Below, one piece after another: positions 1 through 8,460 of a stretch of DNA of 64,000 nucleotides (its first letter is position 1; every line of letters begins with the position of its first letter). The translations under genes and the position numbers were made by a program. The notes beneath the pieces were generated by a model. That model was not told where the DNA came from. It was given only the letters and a program-made list of their open reading frames with translations, and did no database searches. Source of the DNA: Methylomagnum ishizawai (GTDB lineage Bacteria > Pseudomonadota > Gammaproteobacteria > Methylococcales > Methylomonadaceae); assembly GCA_945861705.1 (NCBI GenBank), contig CAMAVM010000014.1, forward strand, positions 1 through 64,000, given 5' to 3'.

Positions 1-73
1 ACCTTGTGTGTCAACCTGTGTCTCTAGACACAGAATGCCAACACATGTACCCACACTCATTATTTTGGTCTGC

Positions 74-85
74 TTGTTAAAGAGC
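74..85 (-). promoter_or_regulatory. boxA antitermination site of an rRNA leader
   Basis: The minus strand reads GCTCTTTAACAA, the consensus boxA bound by NusB/NusE in rRNA operon leaders and 16S-23S spacers. Downstream bases (AGCAGAC, then GTGTGGGTAC) resemble the stretch after boxA in gammaproteobacterial 16S leaders. With the promoter just upstream, the site is best read as the start of an rRNA operon whose 16S gene lies beyond the left edge. The plus-strand open frame over 8-229 is therefore taken as spurious. Confidence 0.72.
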
Positions 86-121
86 GTACAACAATTTACT
101 TTCGCTGCACTTAGTCCAACT

Positions 122-149
122 ATTCTACAGAATTATTCGGGGTTGTCAA
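122..149 (-). promoter_or_regulatory. Strong sigma-70 promoter, probably of an rRNA operon
   Basis: On the minus strand a perfect TTGACA (-35, plus positions 144-149) is followed after 16 bp by TAGAAT (-10, plus positions 122-127). It lies about 40 bp upstream of a boxA sequence, the order expected for an rRNA operon leader, and points out of the window to the left. That it drives an rRNA operon is inferred from the boxA. Confidence 0.7.
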
Positions 150-294
150 TGGGGGAAATGCTTTGCAATGCCGATTTATCCAAACAATCAATCATGAAAA
201 GCGTTCGCAATAGCCAAAGTAGTTATTAGCATAACCACAATTTCCAAAATCTAGCGGGATGAAAGACTATACAACATTGAACATGCCGTTTATC

Positions 295-1299
295 TCAGGC
301 ATTTTTTTTATTGTAACGTATAGAGGAAAATATCGATAACGCGATCAAGATCGCTCCTACCAAACCTGTTACTACCTCACTGATGTGATAGCGCATACTG
401 ACCAGCATAATCCCCGCCAATACACCTATGGCATAGTGTGCGCCATGTTCTAAAAATACGTAATCATCCAAGGTTCCCCTGTTTACCAAGTAGACTGTCA
501 GGCTTCTGACGAACATGGCACCTATTGCAAGACCAAGCATGATGATGATGACATCTTGCGTAATCGCAAACGCGCCAATAACACCGTCGAATGAGAATGA
601 GGCATCCAGCACTTCAAGATAAATAAAACTCATTATTCCCGCTTGTTTTACGACACCAGAAACCTGATCTCCTTGCTCCTGATTTTCAAATAATGCGGCA
701 AAACTATCAACGATCACAAATAAGATTAACCCTGAAATGCCTGCCACTAAAGCTTCTAAGCGAATTTCTGGTGGCAACCATTTCTGTATTATCAGTAACA
801 AACCCAATGCCAGAATGATTTCAATGGCTTTGAGCTTGCCCAAGGCAGACACACGCTCCTCTATCCTACCTAACCAATGCAGTTCTTTAGCGTCATCCAG
901 AATAAATTTGAAAAACACCATCAACAAAAACATGCCACCGAACGCTGAAATCTGGACATGGACATTATTAAGATGCTGCGAATACGTCGCTGGATCTTCT
1001 AATGCCATTTGAGTAACGCTGATAAAATCAAGGCTAGTGGCAACCGAAACAATCAGTACCGGGAACACCAAGCGCATACCGAAAACGGCAATCAAAATAC
1101 CCCAGGTTAGAAAATACTGCTGCCATCGTGCACTCATCCGCTTTAAAACGGACGCATTCACAACCGCATTATCAAACGATAAGCTAATCTCAAGAACTCC
1201 AAGAATCACGGCGATAAACACGCCTATCATGCCGCCCCACCAAAAAGCAGTAGCTAGACAAAGAGCTGAAATAAAAAAAGAAAGACGAAAATGTTGCAT
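295..1299 (-). CDS. DUF475 family integral membrane protein (TerC-like)
   Basis: Polytopic inner-membrane protein of about 334 residues with eight or so hydrophobic segments. The early motif LEISLSFDNAVVNA and the later LDASFSFDGVIGAFA are the paired acidic signatures of the DUF475 group, related to TerC proteins thought to handle metal ions; the exact substrate is unknown. The open frame extends to a GTG at 1329, but the ATG at 1299 (MQHFRLSFF) puts the first hydrophobic segment at the very N-terminus, so I use it. The gene stands alone and its 3' end faces the rRNA-type promoter on the same strand. Family assignment is from recognised motifs; function is not established here. Confidence 0.85.
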   Translation of the reverse strand: MQHFRLSFFISALCLATAFWWGGMIGVFIAVILGVLEISLSFDNAVVNASVLKRMSARWQQYFLTWGILIAVFGMRLVFPVLIVSVATSLDFISVTQMALEDPATYSQHLNNVHVQISAFGGMFLLMVFFKFILDDAKELHWLGRIEERVSALGKLKAIEIILALGLLLIIQKWLPPEIRLEALVAGISGLILFVIVDSFAALFENQEQGDQVSGVVKQAGIMSFIYLEVLDASFSFDGVIGAFAITQDVIIIMLGLAIGAMFVRSLTVYLVNRGTLDDYVFLEHGAHYAIGVLAGIMLVSMRYHISEVVTGLVGAILIALSIFSSIRYNKKNA

Positions 1300-1446
1300 T
1301 AAATACTCGTGTGTTTGAAGTCGCACCACTATAAGAGTATTTATTTATAAAGCAACCCTATCTACTTTTAAACTCAAAACATACAACCAGTACTCTTGAG
1401 ACAAACAGCCTTCATGATTTTCCCTTTCAGTTTGAATATAATCCAT

Positions 1447-1599
1447 TCAAAAACCAACACCAACCAGAAAAACCGCCACCAACAATACAGCAATAGAGAA
1501 CTCTTCCAATTGGTGCATCAAGGAAAATCGACCTTCCTGCATAATCATTTCGATACGGTTAGTCACTTGGTCACGCATGTGTACATTTTTATTTAACAT
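1447..1599 (-). CDS. Small membrane peptide (50 aa) co-transcribed with lexA
   Basis: A 50-codon frame begins 14 bp after the lexA stop on the same strand and is preceded by AGGAG seven bases before its ATG, a good ribosome binding site. The peptide has a polar, basic-to-mixed N-terminal half (MLNKNVHMRDQVTNR, with several Met) and a hydrophobic C-terminal helix (SIAVLLVAVFLVGVGF), so it is predicted to be a single-pass, tail-anchored inner-membrane peptide. I do not recognise the family. Sitting in the lexA transcript it should rise during the SOS response, like lexA-linked sulA of pseudomonads or SOS-induced small division inhibitors and toxins of other bacteria; that role is inference only. 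Confidence 0.6.
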   Translation of the reverse strand: MLNKNVHMRDQVTNRIEMIMQEGRFSLMHQLEEFSIAVLLVAVFLVGVGF

Positions 1600-1613
1600 G
1601 AGATTGCTCCTAA

Positions 1614-2258
1614 TTAATGATTGGAATAGCTACGCATTTGCCCTACCAATACACCTTGAATTTCCACCTGATGTGGCGAGTAGCGCATGGCTTCCATTTT
1701 GGCATTGGCGGGGATGAGTAAGGTTTCGTGCGGGTACTGCTCGATGAATTTCAATGTCGCTTCGGATTTATTGACTAAAGCCACCACAATTTCGCCATTA
1801 CGGGCATAGCTGCGTTGCTCAATAATCACCCAGTCGCCATCGAAAATGCCCTGTTCAATCATAGAATCGCCCTTGATTTTCAAGACATAACAAGGTTTTT
1901 GAGTTTTGAGCTGGTCGGGGATGGCCATATAAGAGATAGTTTCTACCGCTTCTATTGGTCGTCCTGCTGCGATATATCCCACAAACGGCAAACTGCCCAG
2001 ATTATCTGAGCCACCATCCGACCCGCTGATTAATTGTTTGGCGTATTCTGTTAATCGGATACCGCGTTGTTTACGTTCGGGTGCTTCAATCAGCTTGGCC
2101 TCTATTAAGGCTTTGATATGTGCATGTAATGAACCACGAGATTTCACGCCAATGCTGACACAAAGCTCTTCTAGCGTCGGCGGATGCCTGAAACTGTCTT
2201 GATTTTGACTTAAAAAATCGAAGACTTCTTGCTGTTTGCGGGTTAATGTGAATTTCAT
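1614..2258 (-). CDS. lexA: LexA, SOS response repressor and self-cleaving protease
   Basis: Represses DNA-damage genes and cleaves itself when RecA filaments form. The 214-residue protein starts at MKFTLTRKQQEVFDFL; the open frame upstream to 2312 is non-conserved leader, so I use the ATG at 2258. Residues 1-70 form the winged-helix DNA-binding domain (HPPTLEELCVSIGVKSRGSLHAHI). The cleavage bond is Ala98-Gly99 in YIAAGRP, with Ser132 (GDSM) and Lys170 (ATLKF) as the catalytic pair, so it should be cleavable. The DNA-recognition region is not the E. coli type, so its operator probably differs. It is followed 14 bp later by a small membrane-peptide gene. The AT-rich upstream region holds two GTTCT half-sites (about 2290-2320) that could be autoregulatory, but no clear palindrome. 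Confidence 0.95.
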   Translation of the reverse strand: MKFTLTRKQQEVFDFLSQNQDSFRHPPTLEELCVSIGVKSRGSLHAHIKALIEAKLIEAPERKQRGIRLTEYAKQLISGSDGGSDNLGSLPFVGYIAAGRPIEAVETISYMAIPDQLKTQKPCYVLKIKGDSMIEQGIFDGDWVIIEQRSYARNGEIVVALVNKSEATLKFIEQYPHETLLIPANAKMEAMRYSPHQVEIQGVLVGQMRSYSNH

Positions 2259-2440
2259 TTTGATCTCTATTTGTTTTGTTATAAAATTAGCACAAGAACT
2301 AAAACAAAACAAGTATAGAACAAATATTTTTTAAATTTTAACCGTCTTTCCTTTTAAATAACATGTCTACTTTCTAGGTAAAAAGCGCGTATTTTTATCG
2401 TAAACTATAATAAATCAAATGGTTATATGGCTTATTTATC

Positions 2441-3589
2441 TTAACTCGCAAGCATCTTCAAAGCCAACAAAGCTATAATTTTAGATCCCCCGCCCTTACC
2501 GAGTCGTTGCTTTACCTGATGTAGATCTTCATGTATTTGTTCTGCATAAGGCTTGTTTGTCAGTATCTTACTTATTTCTGCTACCAGATTTTCAGCACTG
2601 GCTTCATGCTGAATCAGTTCCTTAACTGCCAATTTACCCAAAATAATATTCGGCAAACCGATATAAGGTATTTTTACCAACACTCTCCCCAACCAATACG
2701 TTAACGGTGCTAGTTTGTAGGCAATGACCATAGGCACACCTAATAACGCAATCTCCAGGCTTGCAGTACCTGATGTGGTCATGATGGCATCACAGCACTG
2801 GATGACATCGTAGGGCTTATGTTTGATGGTGGTTATCATTAACCTTGTTGATCTTAAATGCTCGGCCAGCAGCGTATCGGGGATTGAATCGGCTTGCGGT
2901 AATAGAAAGTGAATGCCAGGAAATTTAGTTTGCAGTTCATGAGCAGCGGCTAACATCACGGGTAACATGCGATCTATTTCATTCCTGCGACTGCCCGGCA
3001 AAATGCCTACAACGATCTTTGCTGTACTCAAGCCAAATAGCTGTATATCCTCATCTTTGCTGCGTTGAGGATGGACTTTATCCACAGAAGGATGTCCCAC
3101 ATAACGTACCGGCACACGTTCAGCTTCGTAATAAGGCACTTCAAAAGGGAAGATTACCGCCATCATGTCGATGACTGCCCCGTATTTTTTTACACGGCCA
3201 GGTCGCCACGCCCAAACCTGTGGACTGACATAAAACAAGACTTTGATACCATTCTGCTTGGCAAAACGCGCCAATTTGAAGTTAAACTCCTTATAATCCA
3301 CACAAACCAGCAAGCCGGGGCGCTCTGCCAGTAAAAGCTTTCGCATAGCTTTTAACGTGCGGAGAATTTCTCCAAAATGCTTGATAACCTCAATCACACC
3401 AATTACCGCGATAGCAGATGAGTTATAACGGATGTCGATACCTGCTTGCTCCATTTTTACACCACCCATGCCAATGCCTTTAATATCGGGTTGATGCTTT
3501 TTTAGTTCCATAAACATGCTGGCAGCATGTTGATCGCCAGACGACTCGCCTGCACTAAAAAAGATTTTAAACGGCTTATTTTGGGACAT
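2441..3589 (-). CDS. lpxB: Lipid-A-disaccharide synthase LpxB
   Basis: Joins UDP-2,3-diacylglucosamine and lipid X to make the lipid A disaccharide at the inner-membrane surface. The 382-residue protein matches the family length and carries its signatures: FFSAGESSGDQHAA at the N-terminus, PQVWAWRPGRVKKY in the middle, and GILPGSRRNEI plus TTSGTASLEIALLG in the C-terminal nucleotide-binding half. The ATG at 3589 begins directly before the conserved N-terminus. Unusually, lpxA and fabZ are not next to it; it stands alone between lexA and a divergent secreted protein gene. Confidence 0.96.
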   Translation of the reverse strand: MSQNKPFKIFFSAGESSGDQHAASMFMELKKHQPDIKGIGMGGVKMEQAGIDIRYNSSAIAVIGVIEVIKHFGEILRTLKAMRKLLLAERPGLLVCVDYKEFNFKLARFAKQNGIKVLFYVSPQVWAWRPGRVKKYGAVIDMMAVIFPFEVPYYEAERVPVRYVGHPSVDKVHPQRSKDEDIQLFGLSTAKIVVGILPGSRRNEIDRMLPVMLAAAHELQTKFPGIHFLLPQADSIPDTLLAEHLRSTRLMITTIKHKPYDVIQCCDAIMTTSGTASLEIALLGVPMVIAYKLAPLTYWLGRVLVKIPYIGLPNIILGKLAVKELIQHEASAENLVAEISKILTNKPYAEQIHEDLHQVKQRLGKGGGSKIIALLALKMLAS

Positions 3590-3974
3590 GTTGGCTTAAG
3601 GGCTATTCAGCTAAGGTCGCAGACTGGATTTAGATAACTTATCAACGTTTGCCTGATGACCTGATCGAGCTTATTGGCTACGCCCACAAAATTAATATCT
3701 AACACATTGACAAACATGTCTTTTTTCACAACCCGTCAACCCTTTGAATGGTGGATGTTAGCAAGTGCTTAATCCTGCCATTTTACAATAGCTCAATTAT
3801 ACAAAAAGTGGACAATCTTAATAAAAAAGGTAGAGAATTAACCGTGTCTAAAACTAGTCGCATTACTTATATTTGATTAACTACATCATTAAAAAACAAG
3901 ATGTGCTGCGTTATTTGTCTTAACATAACAAAACCATTATCACCCTAATTCATTCAACGATAAGGATACGTATT
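3590..3974. other. Intergenic region between lpxB and the divergent SUMF1 gene
   Basis: This 385-bp stretch holds the two divergent 5' regions. The only clear element I see is AAGGATACG just before the ATG at 3975, the ribosome binding site of the right-hand gene. I see no convincing coding frame, tRNA or palindromic repeat. Confidence 0.5.
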
Positions 3975-4760
3975 ATGAAAACTAAGCATAAAACCCTAAG
4001 CCCTATTCTTATCACCCTATTTGCGAGCCTTTTTTGTTTATCTTCAGCAAACGCAGTAGACAGTAAGAATTTCGCGGGGATTAAGTTTATTTTTATTCAA
4101 TCCGGCTGTTTTCAAATGGGCAATGACGACCCACCAACCGACAGGACTGTTGGCGAAACACCTAGCCATCGCGTGTGTATAGAAAAGTCTTTCTACATGG
4201 GCGAAACTGAGGTGACGCAAAAACAATGGCAAGATGTTATGGGCAGTAACCCCAGCAAGAGCAAGGTCGAAGACAAGCCGGTGGACAGGGTGAGCTGGAA
4301 CGACATTCAGGAATTTCTCCAGAAGCTGAATGCTAAAGACGGCGGTACATTCTTCCGGTTGCCGACTGAAGCAGAATGGGAGTATGCAGCAAGAGCCGGT
4401 AGCGATGACGATTATAGCTATGGCGACAATCCAGGTTCCCTGGCGAATTATGCCTGGTTTGGCAACTTGGGTTACAAGGGTACGCCTCATGAAGTGGCTC
4501 AGAAACAGCCCAACGACTGGGGCTTATACGACATGCACGGCAACGTGTGGGAATGGGTGCAAGATTGGTACGATGGCACGTATTACAGCAGCAGCCCAGC
4601 AAATAACCCTTCTGGGCCAGAGACAGGCAAATACCGTGTTTATCGCGGCGGCAGTTATATTGGCAAAGCCACCAACCTGCGTTCAGCCGTGCGTTTTAGT
4701 GCTTTACCAACAACCCGTACGCATGATGTGGGTTTTCGTTTGGTAAGGCAGCTTGAGTGA
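3975..4760 (+). CDS. Secreted SUMF1/FGE-sulfatase-domain protein lacking the catalytic cysteines
   Basis: A 261-residue protein with a signal peptide (MKTKHKTLSPILITLFASLF, cleavage likely after SANA) followed by one formylglycine-generating-enzyme-like (SUMF1, C-type-lectin fold) domain. Diagnostic motifs are MGETEVTQKQW, PVDRVSWNDIQEFLQKL, RLPTEAEWEYAARAG, NDWGLYDMHGNVWEW and VYRGGSY. In true formylglycine-generating enzymes RGGS is followed by two cysteines that bind copper and drive oxidation; here the equivalent stretch is IGKATNLRS, with no Cys, so sulfatase activation is unlikely. Such proteins more often act as binding or structural domains. Ribosome binding site AAGGA precedes the ATG. 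No partner gene is adjacent. Confidence 0.88.
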   Translation: MKTKHKTLSPILITLFASLFCLSSANAVDSKNFAGIKFIFIQSGCFQMGNDDPPTDRTVGETPSHRVCIEKSFYMGETEVTQKQWQDVMGSNPSKSKVEDKPVDRVSWNDIQEFLQKLNAKDGGTFFRLPTEAEWEYAARAGSDDDYSYGDNPGSLANYAWFGNLGYKGTPHEVAQKQPNDWGLYDMHGNVWEWVQDWYDGTYYSSSPANNPSGPETGKYRVYRGGSYIGKATNLRSAVRFSALPTTRTHDVGFRLVRQLE

Positions 4761-4869
4761 AATTCGGTAAAAATCAGGGTGGAGTTTGCGGAATCTAGGC
4801 TTTCATAGCTTCGATTTCCCGTATTAAATTGCACTTCATACGGTCGATTTGCTGCGGATTTATAATAGT

Positions 4870-5232
4870 AGAAAAAGTCGGCCTATAAGCCGGGTTCTGT
4901 CGAGAGCAGCCATTCATCTAGGCTGCAAGTCACCTTGCAGCTCAAGCAATCTACCCAGGAACCGCGCGGGCCACGCGTATATTCCTCTATTTGATCTTGC
5001 TCCGGGTGGGGTTTACCATGCCGCCCCTGTTACCAGTTGCGCGGTGCGCTCTTACCGCACCTTTTCACCCTTACCCAGTTCCTTTTACAAGGGCTGGGCG
5101 GTATATTTTCTGTGGCACTTTCCGTAGGTTCACACCTCCCAGGCGTTACCTGGCACCCTGCCCAATGGAGCCCGGACTTTCCTCCATCCTATCTTGCGAT
5201 AGGACAGCGACTGCCCAGCCGACTCTTTCTGG
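4870..5232 (-). ncRNA. rnpB: RNase P RNA (bacterial type A)
   Basis: Catalytic RNA that removes tRNA 5' leaders. The minus strand shows the universal cores in order: GAGGAAAGTCCGGGCTCC near the 5' end, GCAGGGTGCCAGGTAACGCC, GGTAAGGGTGAAAAGGTGCG, GAGCGCACCGCGC, GGTAAACCCCACCCGGAGC, the AGATGAATGG stretch and ACAGAACCCGGCTTATAGGC at the 3' end, then a short U-rich tail (ACTTTTTC). The ends are judged from pairing of GAGTCGGC (5') with GCCGACTT (3'). It lies between the SUMF1 gene and rsmI; short open frames across it are artefacts of the RNA gene. Confidence 0.95.
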
Positions 5233-5237
5233 CGCAA

Positions 5238-5243
5238 ATTATA
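5238..5243 (-). promoter_or_regulatory. -10 element of rnpB
   Basis: The minus strand carries a perfect TATAAT about 8 bases upstream of the inferred 5' end of RNase P RNA. No strong -35 hexamer is obvious; TTCAAC lies 19 bp upstream. Confidence 0.55.
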
Positions 5244-5340
5244 CCGTAACGGGGTGATGGGCGTTGAAAAAGACATATTACAGAAAAATACTTGGTGTCC
5301 CCTGTCTTCATTCATCGTTATTAACTTTGGTATCAGGAAA

Positions 5341-6204
5341 CTACGTGCTTCCCGCTTTCTCCAAATCCAATGCCGCCTGGTAAAGCAGTTTTTTTCTGGC
5401 TCCGGTGATTTCTACTGCCATTTCAACGGCGGTTTTGGTGGTGCATTCGCGCATTAGCACGGCAAGTATATTCAACTGTTCTGGGCTGAGGCCATTATCT
5501 TCTTTGCTGGCTTTGGCTGCACCTTCTATAATCACCACAAATTCGCCTTTACGCATATTGTCGTCTTGCGTGACCAGCTCCAGCGCATTAGCCAGGGTGA
5601 TTTTGACGATGGTTTCGTGCAGTTTGGTCAATTCCCTGGCAATTACGATTTGCCGGTCTGGTGGCAGGATGGCTGCCATGTCTTGTAATGCCGCCAAGAT
5701 TCGGTGGCAGGATTCGTAGAATACCCAGGTCGTCGTTGCGGTCAGTTTTTCGGTGAAAAATGCCTTACGAGCCGATGAGGTGCGCGGCAAAAAGCCTTCA
5801 AATGAGAATTGCGTGACCGGCAAGCCAGCAGCCGATAAGGCAGCAATCAAGGCACAAGCTCCGGGAATAGGCACAACGTCTAAGCCCACATCTTTAACCC
5901 TGCGTACCAACGGCATTCCGGGATCGCTCAACAGCGGTGTTCCAGCATCAGAAACCAGGGCTATGGACAGTCCGTCACGTAGTTTTTCCAGCAAACTTTC
6001 GGCTGCTTTTTCTTCATTGTGTTGATGGAATGACATAACCTTATTGCTAATGCCATAATGGTTTAGCAATAATTTGACGTGGCGGGTATCTTCGGCGGCA
6101 ATCAAGTCCACCTGTTTTAAGGTTTCTATCGCCCTGAAGCTGATGTCTGCTAAATTACCTATTGGTGTCGCGACCACGTATAATTTGCCGTATTGGTTTG
6201 ACAT
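5341..6204 (-). CDS. rsmI: 16S rRNA (cytidine1402-2'-O)-methyltransferase RsmI
   Basis: Methylates the 2'-hydroxyl of C1402 in the 16S decoding centre using S-adenosylmethionine. The 287-residue protein has the tetrapyrrole-methylase fold: LYVVATPIGNLADISFRA at the N-terminus, AAEDTRHVKLLL, the cofactor loop ALVSDAGTPLLSDPG, and PIPGACALIAALSAAGLP. The C-terminal extension (from about residue 230) is the usual family tail. It is divergent from lpoA-yraN-diaA, the arrangement known from E. coli; about 40 bp separate the two start codons. Confidence 0.96.
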   Translation of the reverse strand: MSNQYGKLYVVATPIGNLADISFRAIETLKQVDLIAAEDTRHVKLLLNHYGISNKVMSFHQHNEEKAAESLLEKLRDGLSIALVSDAGTPLLSDPGMPLVRRVKDVGLDVVPIPGACALIAALSAAGLPVTQFSFEGFLPRTSSARKAFFTEKLTATTTWVFYESCHRILAALQDMAAILPPDRQIVIARELTKLHETIVKITLANALELVTQDDNMRKGEFVVIIEGAAKASKEDNGLSPEQLNILAVLMRECTTKTAVEMAVEITGARKKLLYQAALDLEKAGST

Positions 6205-6248
6205 TTAATCCCTGATTTGAATTGATGTTTCACACAAAGGTAAGACCT

Positions 6249-8080
6249 ATGAGCCGTTACTGCCCAATCATTCCACTTTTCTGTGTGCTGCTGTTGTATG
6301 GCTGCGTAAAACTGCCCGATAACTATGGATTGTACCAAGAACAGCCTTCGGACTGGGCAATCGAACAAAATAACACCCGTTTACGGTCTATTGAGTCCTT
6401 AATTCAAAGCGGTAAAGGCAATGCCGCCAAGCAGCAGGCTGATTTAATCAATGCGGCTGAACTGACGCTGCAACAGCAAGCGCAATTTAATCTGTTATCT
6501 GCTCAAATCCTGCTCAGTTTTGGCGAAGCAGAACAGGCAATCAGCAAGCTAGCTATCACGGAAACTGGGCAACTGGGCAACTGGGCATCAACGATAAAAT
6601 CAAGCTCTACCAATCCGAAGCCTTTGCTTATTCCTTGACGGGAAATCTTTTGGAAAGTGCCAAAGCCAGGATTGCCCTGGATACTTTTTTGACCAAGCCG
6701 GATGAACGCAAAAAGAATCAAGGCGTGATTCTCGAAACTTTGGGCTTATTGCCAGAATCCGTCGTACAAAACCAGAAAGCCCAAACAGCTAACCTGCCTG
6801 AATGGATGTCCGTTGCTAAAATTCTGGCTTCAAGAAATCAGAATCCGGCTAATTTTAATTCCGCGTTGGTGGGCTGGCGGTCTGCTAATCCAGAGCATCC
6901 CGCAAACATTTATTTGGCATCGGTAAAAACTTTACCGAACGAACTGGCAACTTTACCCGATGAATATGGCGAAACCCCCAGTTCGATTGCCATACTATTA
7001 CCAGAATCCGGTCCGTTTTTAGATCCTGCCAAGGCAATTAAGGCTGGCTTTATAGAGGCACATAGCCGCGATAATAGCCGTGGCGCTAAACCAGCCTTGC
7101 ATTTCTACGACACCGAAAAAGGCAAAACTGCTGATCTGTACCAAAAAGCAGTTAAGGAAGGCGCAAAGCTGGTGATCGGCCCGTTGAATAAAGAAAATAT
7201 CTTAAGCCTTGCTAAAACAACTTTGGCTGTTCCGGTACTCGCACTCAACCATGTGCCTAACCTGAGCAAACAAAATCTTTATCAGTTTGCATTAAGCCCG
7301 ATAGATGATGCTGCCGAGATCACCAAAAAAGCCGCCTTGGACGGCCACAAAAAAGCCCTGTTGCTGATGCCAAAAAACGACCAAGGTAAACGTGTTTCGG
7401 CTTATATTACTGGTGATTGGCAAAGTCTTGGTGGTATCATCATGAATAAGCAGACTTACGATCCAGCTAAGTCAGATTTAGCAATTGTTATGAAAGACCT
7501 GATTGGAGTTAATGAATTAAAACCTGTGCAACAGGCTACTACCCCGACTGCCCAAACTACGCCAAAAAAAGAAGAACATACAGTTGCCCTGTTTTTAAGC
7601 GCATACAGCAAGGAAGGCCGCGCAATTAACTCGATTATCCACCAAAACGGAAACCTGCAAGTTTACGCCTTACCCGCTATTTACTCAGGTATACCAGATT
7701 CAATGAACGATACGCCACTTAACGGGATCACTTTTTGCGATATGCCTTGGCTGTTTAACGGCGCGTACAGCGGCGAACTCAGCATGATGTCGTTAAGCAA
7801 TGTTATCAACCAATTTCCCATATCTTACATACGCTTAGTCGCTATGGGCATTGATGCCTACCATCTTGCCGGAAAATTAACGACCTTAAGCACAACGCCC
7901 TATTCCGGCGCGACAGGCAAGCTATCCCTAGATAGCGATAACCGCATCAAAAGGAATCTGGTCTGTGCGAAATTTGCGATGGGGCAACCGGAGCTTATCG
8001 GTTTTACCCATAGCCCTTCTGAAGTCGATTATAGCGGTGCTGGCAAGCCGACTGGGGGAACGACTCCAGCTTTGCAATAG
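6249..8080 (+). pseudogene. lpoA: lpoA, penicillin-binding protein activator, interrupted by an extra 8-bp repeat unit
   Basis: LpoA is an outer-membrane lipoprotein that reaches through the periplasm to stimulate PBP1A. The first frame (6249-6638) starts after AAGGTAAG and has a lipoprotein signal (MSRYCPIIPLFCVLLLYGC, lipobox LLYGC) and the TPR-like N-terminal domain. The second (about 6588-8080) carries the rest and the C-terminal periplasmic-binding-like domain (SIAILLPESGPFLDPAKAIKAGF). They are separated by a frameshift at three tandem copies of ACTGGGCA (6564-6587). With two copies the reading is continuous (GQLGINDKIKLYQSEAFAYSLTG), giving about 607 residues, near the family length of ~680. 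This may be a real, reversible slippage, a fixed null, or a sequencing error. The stop of frame one overlaps a TTG at 6635. Confidence 0.88.
6564..6587 (+). repeat. Three tandem copies of an 8-bp unit inside lpoA
   Basis: The unit ACTGGGCA occurs three times in a row without mismatch. Because 8 is not a multiple of 3, gain or loss of one unit switches the reading frame; two units restore lpoA. Confidence 0.95.
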
Positions 8081-8081
8081 C

Positions 8082-8444
8082 GTGTTACTTAAGATAAAAC
8101 AGAAAGCGGCACACTTACTGCGTGGAGAAAGCGCGGAAGACCAAGCTCATACTTTTTTGATTAACAAAGGCTTGCAGCCAGTTTGCCGCAATTACCGCTG
8201 CAAACAAGGCGAGTTGGATTTGATAATGCGTGACCGGCAATCATTAGTCATTGTTGAAGTACGCTACCGCAAATCTAACGTTTACGGCAGTGCGCTTGAA
8301 AGCGTTACAGCCAGCAAACAAGCCAAAATAATCGCCGCCACGCAGCATTATTTATCGACATTACGTGCTGATAGCCCACTGCGTTTTGATGTTGTTGCTA
8401 TCTCCGGCAATGGCGATATTAACTGGATAAAGAACGCTTTTTGA
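8082..8444 (+). CDS. yraN: YraN, UPF0102 family nuclease-fold protein
   Basis: Small (about 120 residues) protein of the UPF0102 family, with a Holliday-junction-resolvase-like endonuclease fold; biochemical role unproven. Family motifs are visible: GESAEDQAHTFLINKGL, NYRCKQGELDLIMRD with the acidic GELDLI core, LVIVEVRYRK, and the FDVVAI strand near the end. I choose the GTG at 8082, one base after the lpoA stop, because the family begins about there; the frame is open further upstream inside lpoA. The lpoA-yraN-diaA order matches E. coli yraM-yraN-diaA. Translation could be coupled to lpoA, so the lpoA frameshift may lower its expression. Confidence 0.9.
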   Translation: MLLKIKQKAAHLLRGESAEDQAHTFLINKGLQPVCRNYRCKQGELDLIMRDRQSLVIVEVRYRKSNVYGSALESVTASKQAKIIAATQHYLSTLRADSPLRFDVVAISGNGDINWIKNAF

Positions 8445-8460
8445 CCACCATACCTAATTC

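Noticed and set aside
8-229. 73-codon plus-strand frame at the left edge
   Set aside because: It overlaps, on the opposite strand, a promoter and boxA of an rRNA leader, and has no ribosome binding site or recognisable sequence.
1396-1596. 66-codon plus-strand frame between the DUF475 and lexA genes
   Set aside because: Antisense to the better-supported 50-aa gene, which has its own ribosome binding site and lexA linkage.
2270-2330. LexA box upstream of lexA
   Set aside because: Two GTTCT half-sites are visible but no symmetrical or N7-spaced operator matching a known LexA type, so no site was called.
4849-5315. Several frames of 60-92 codons
   Set aside because: They lie across the RNase P RNA gene; the conserved RNA core explains the sequence.
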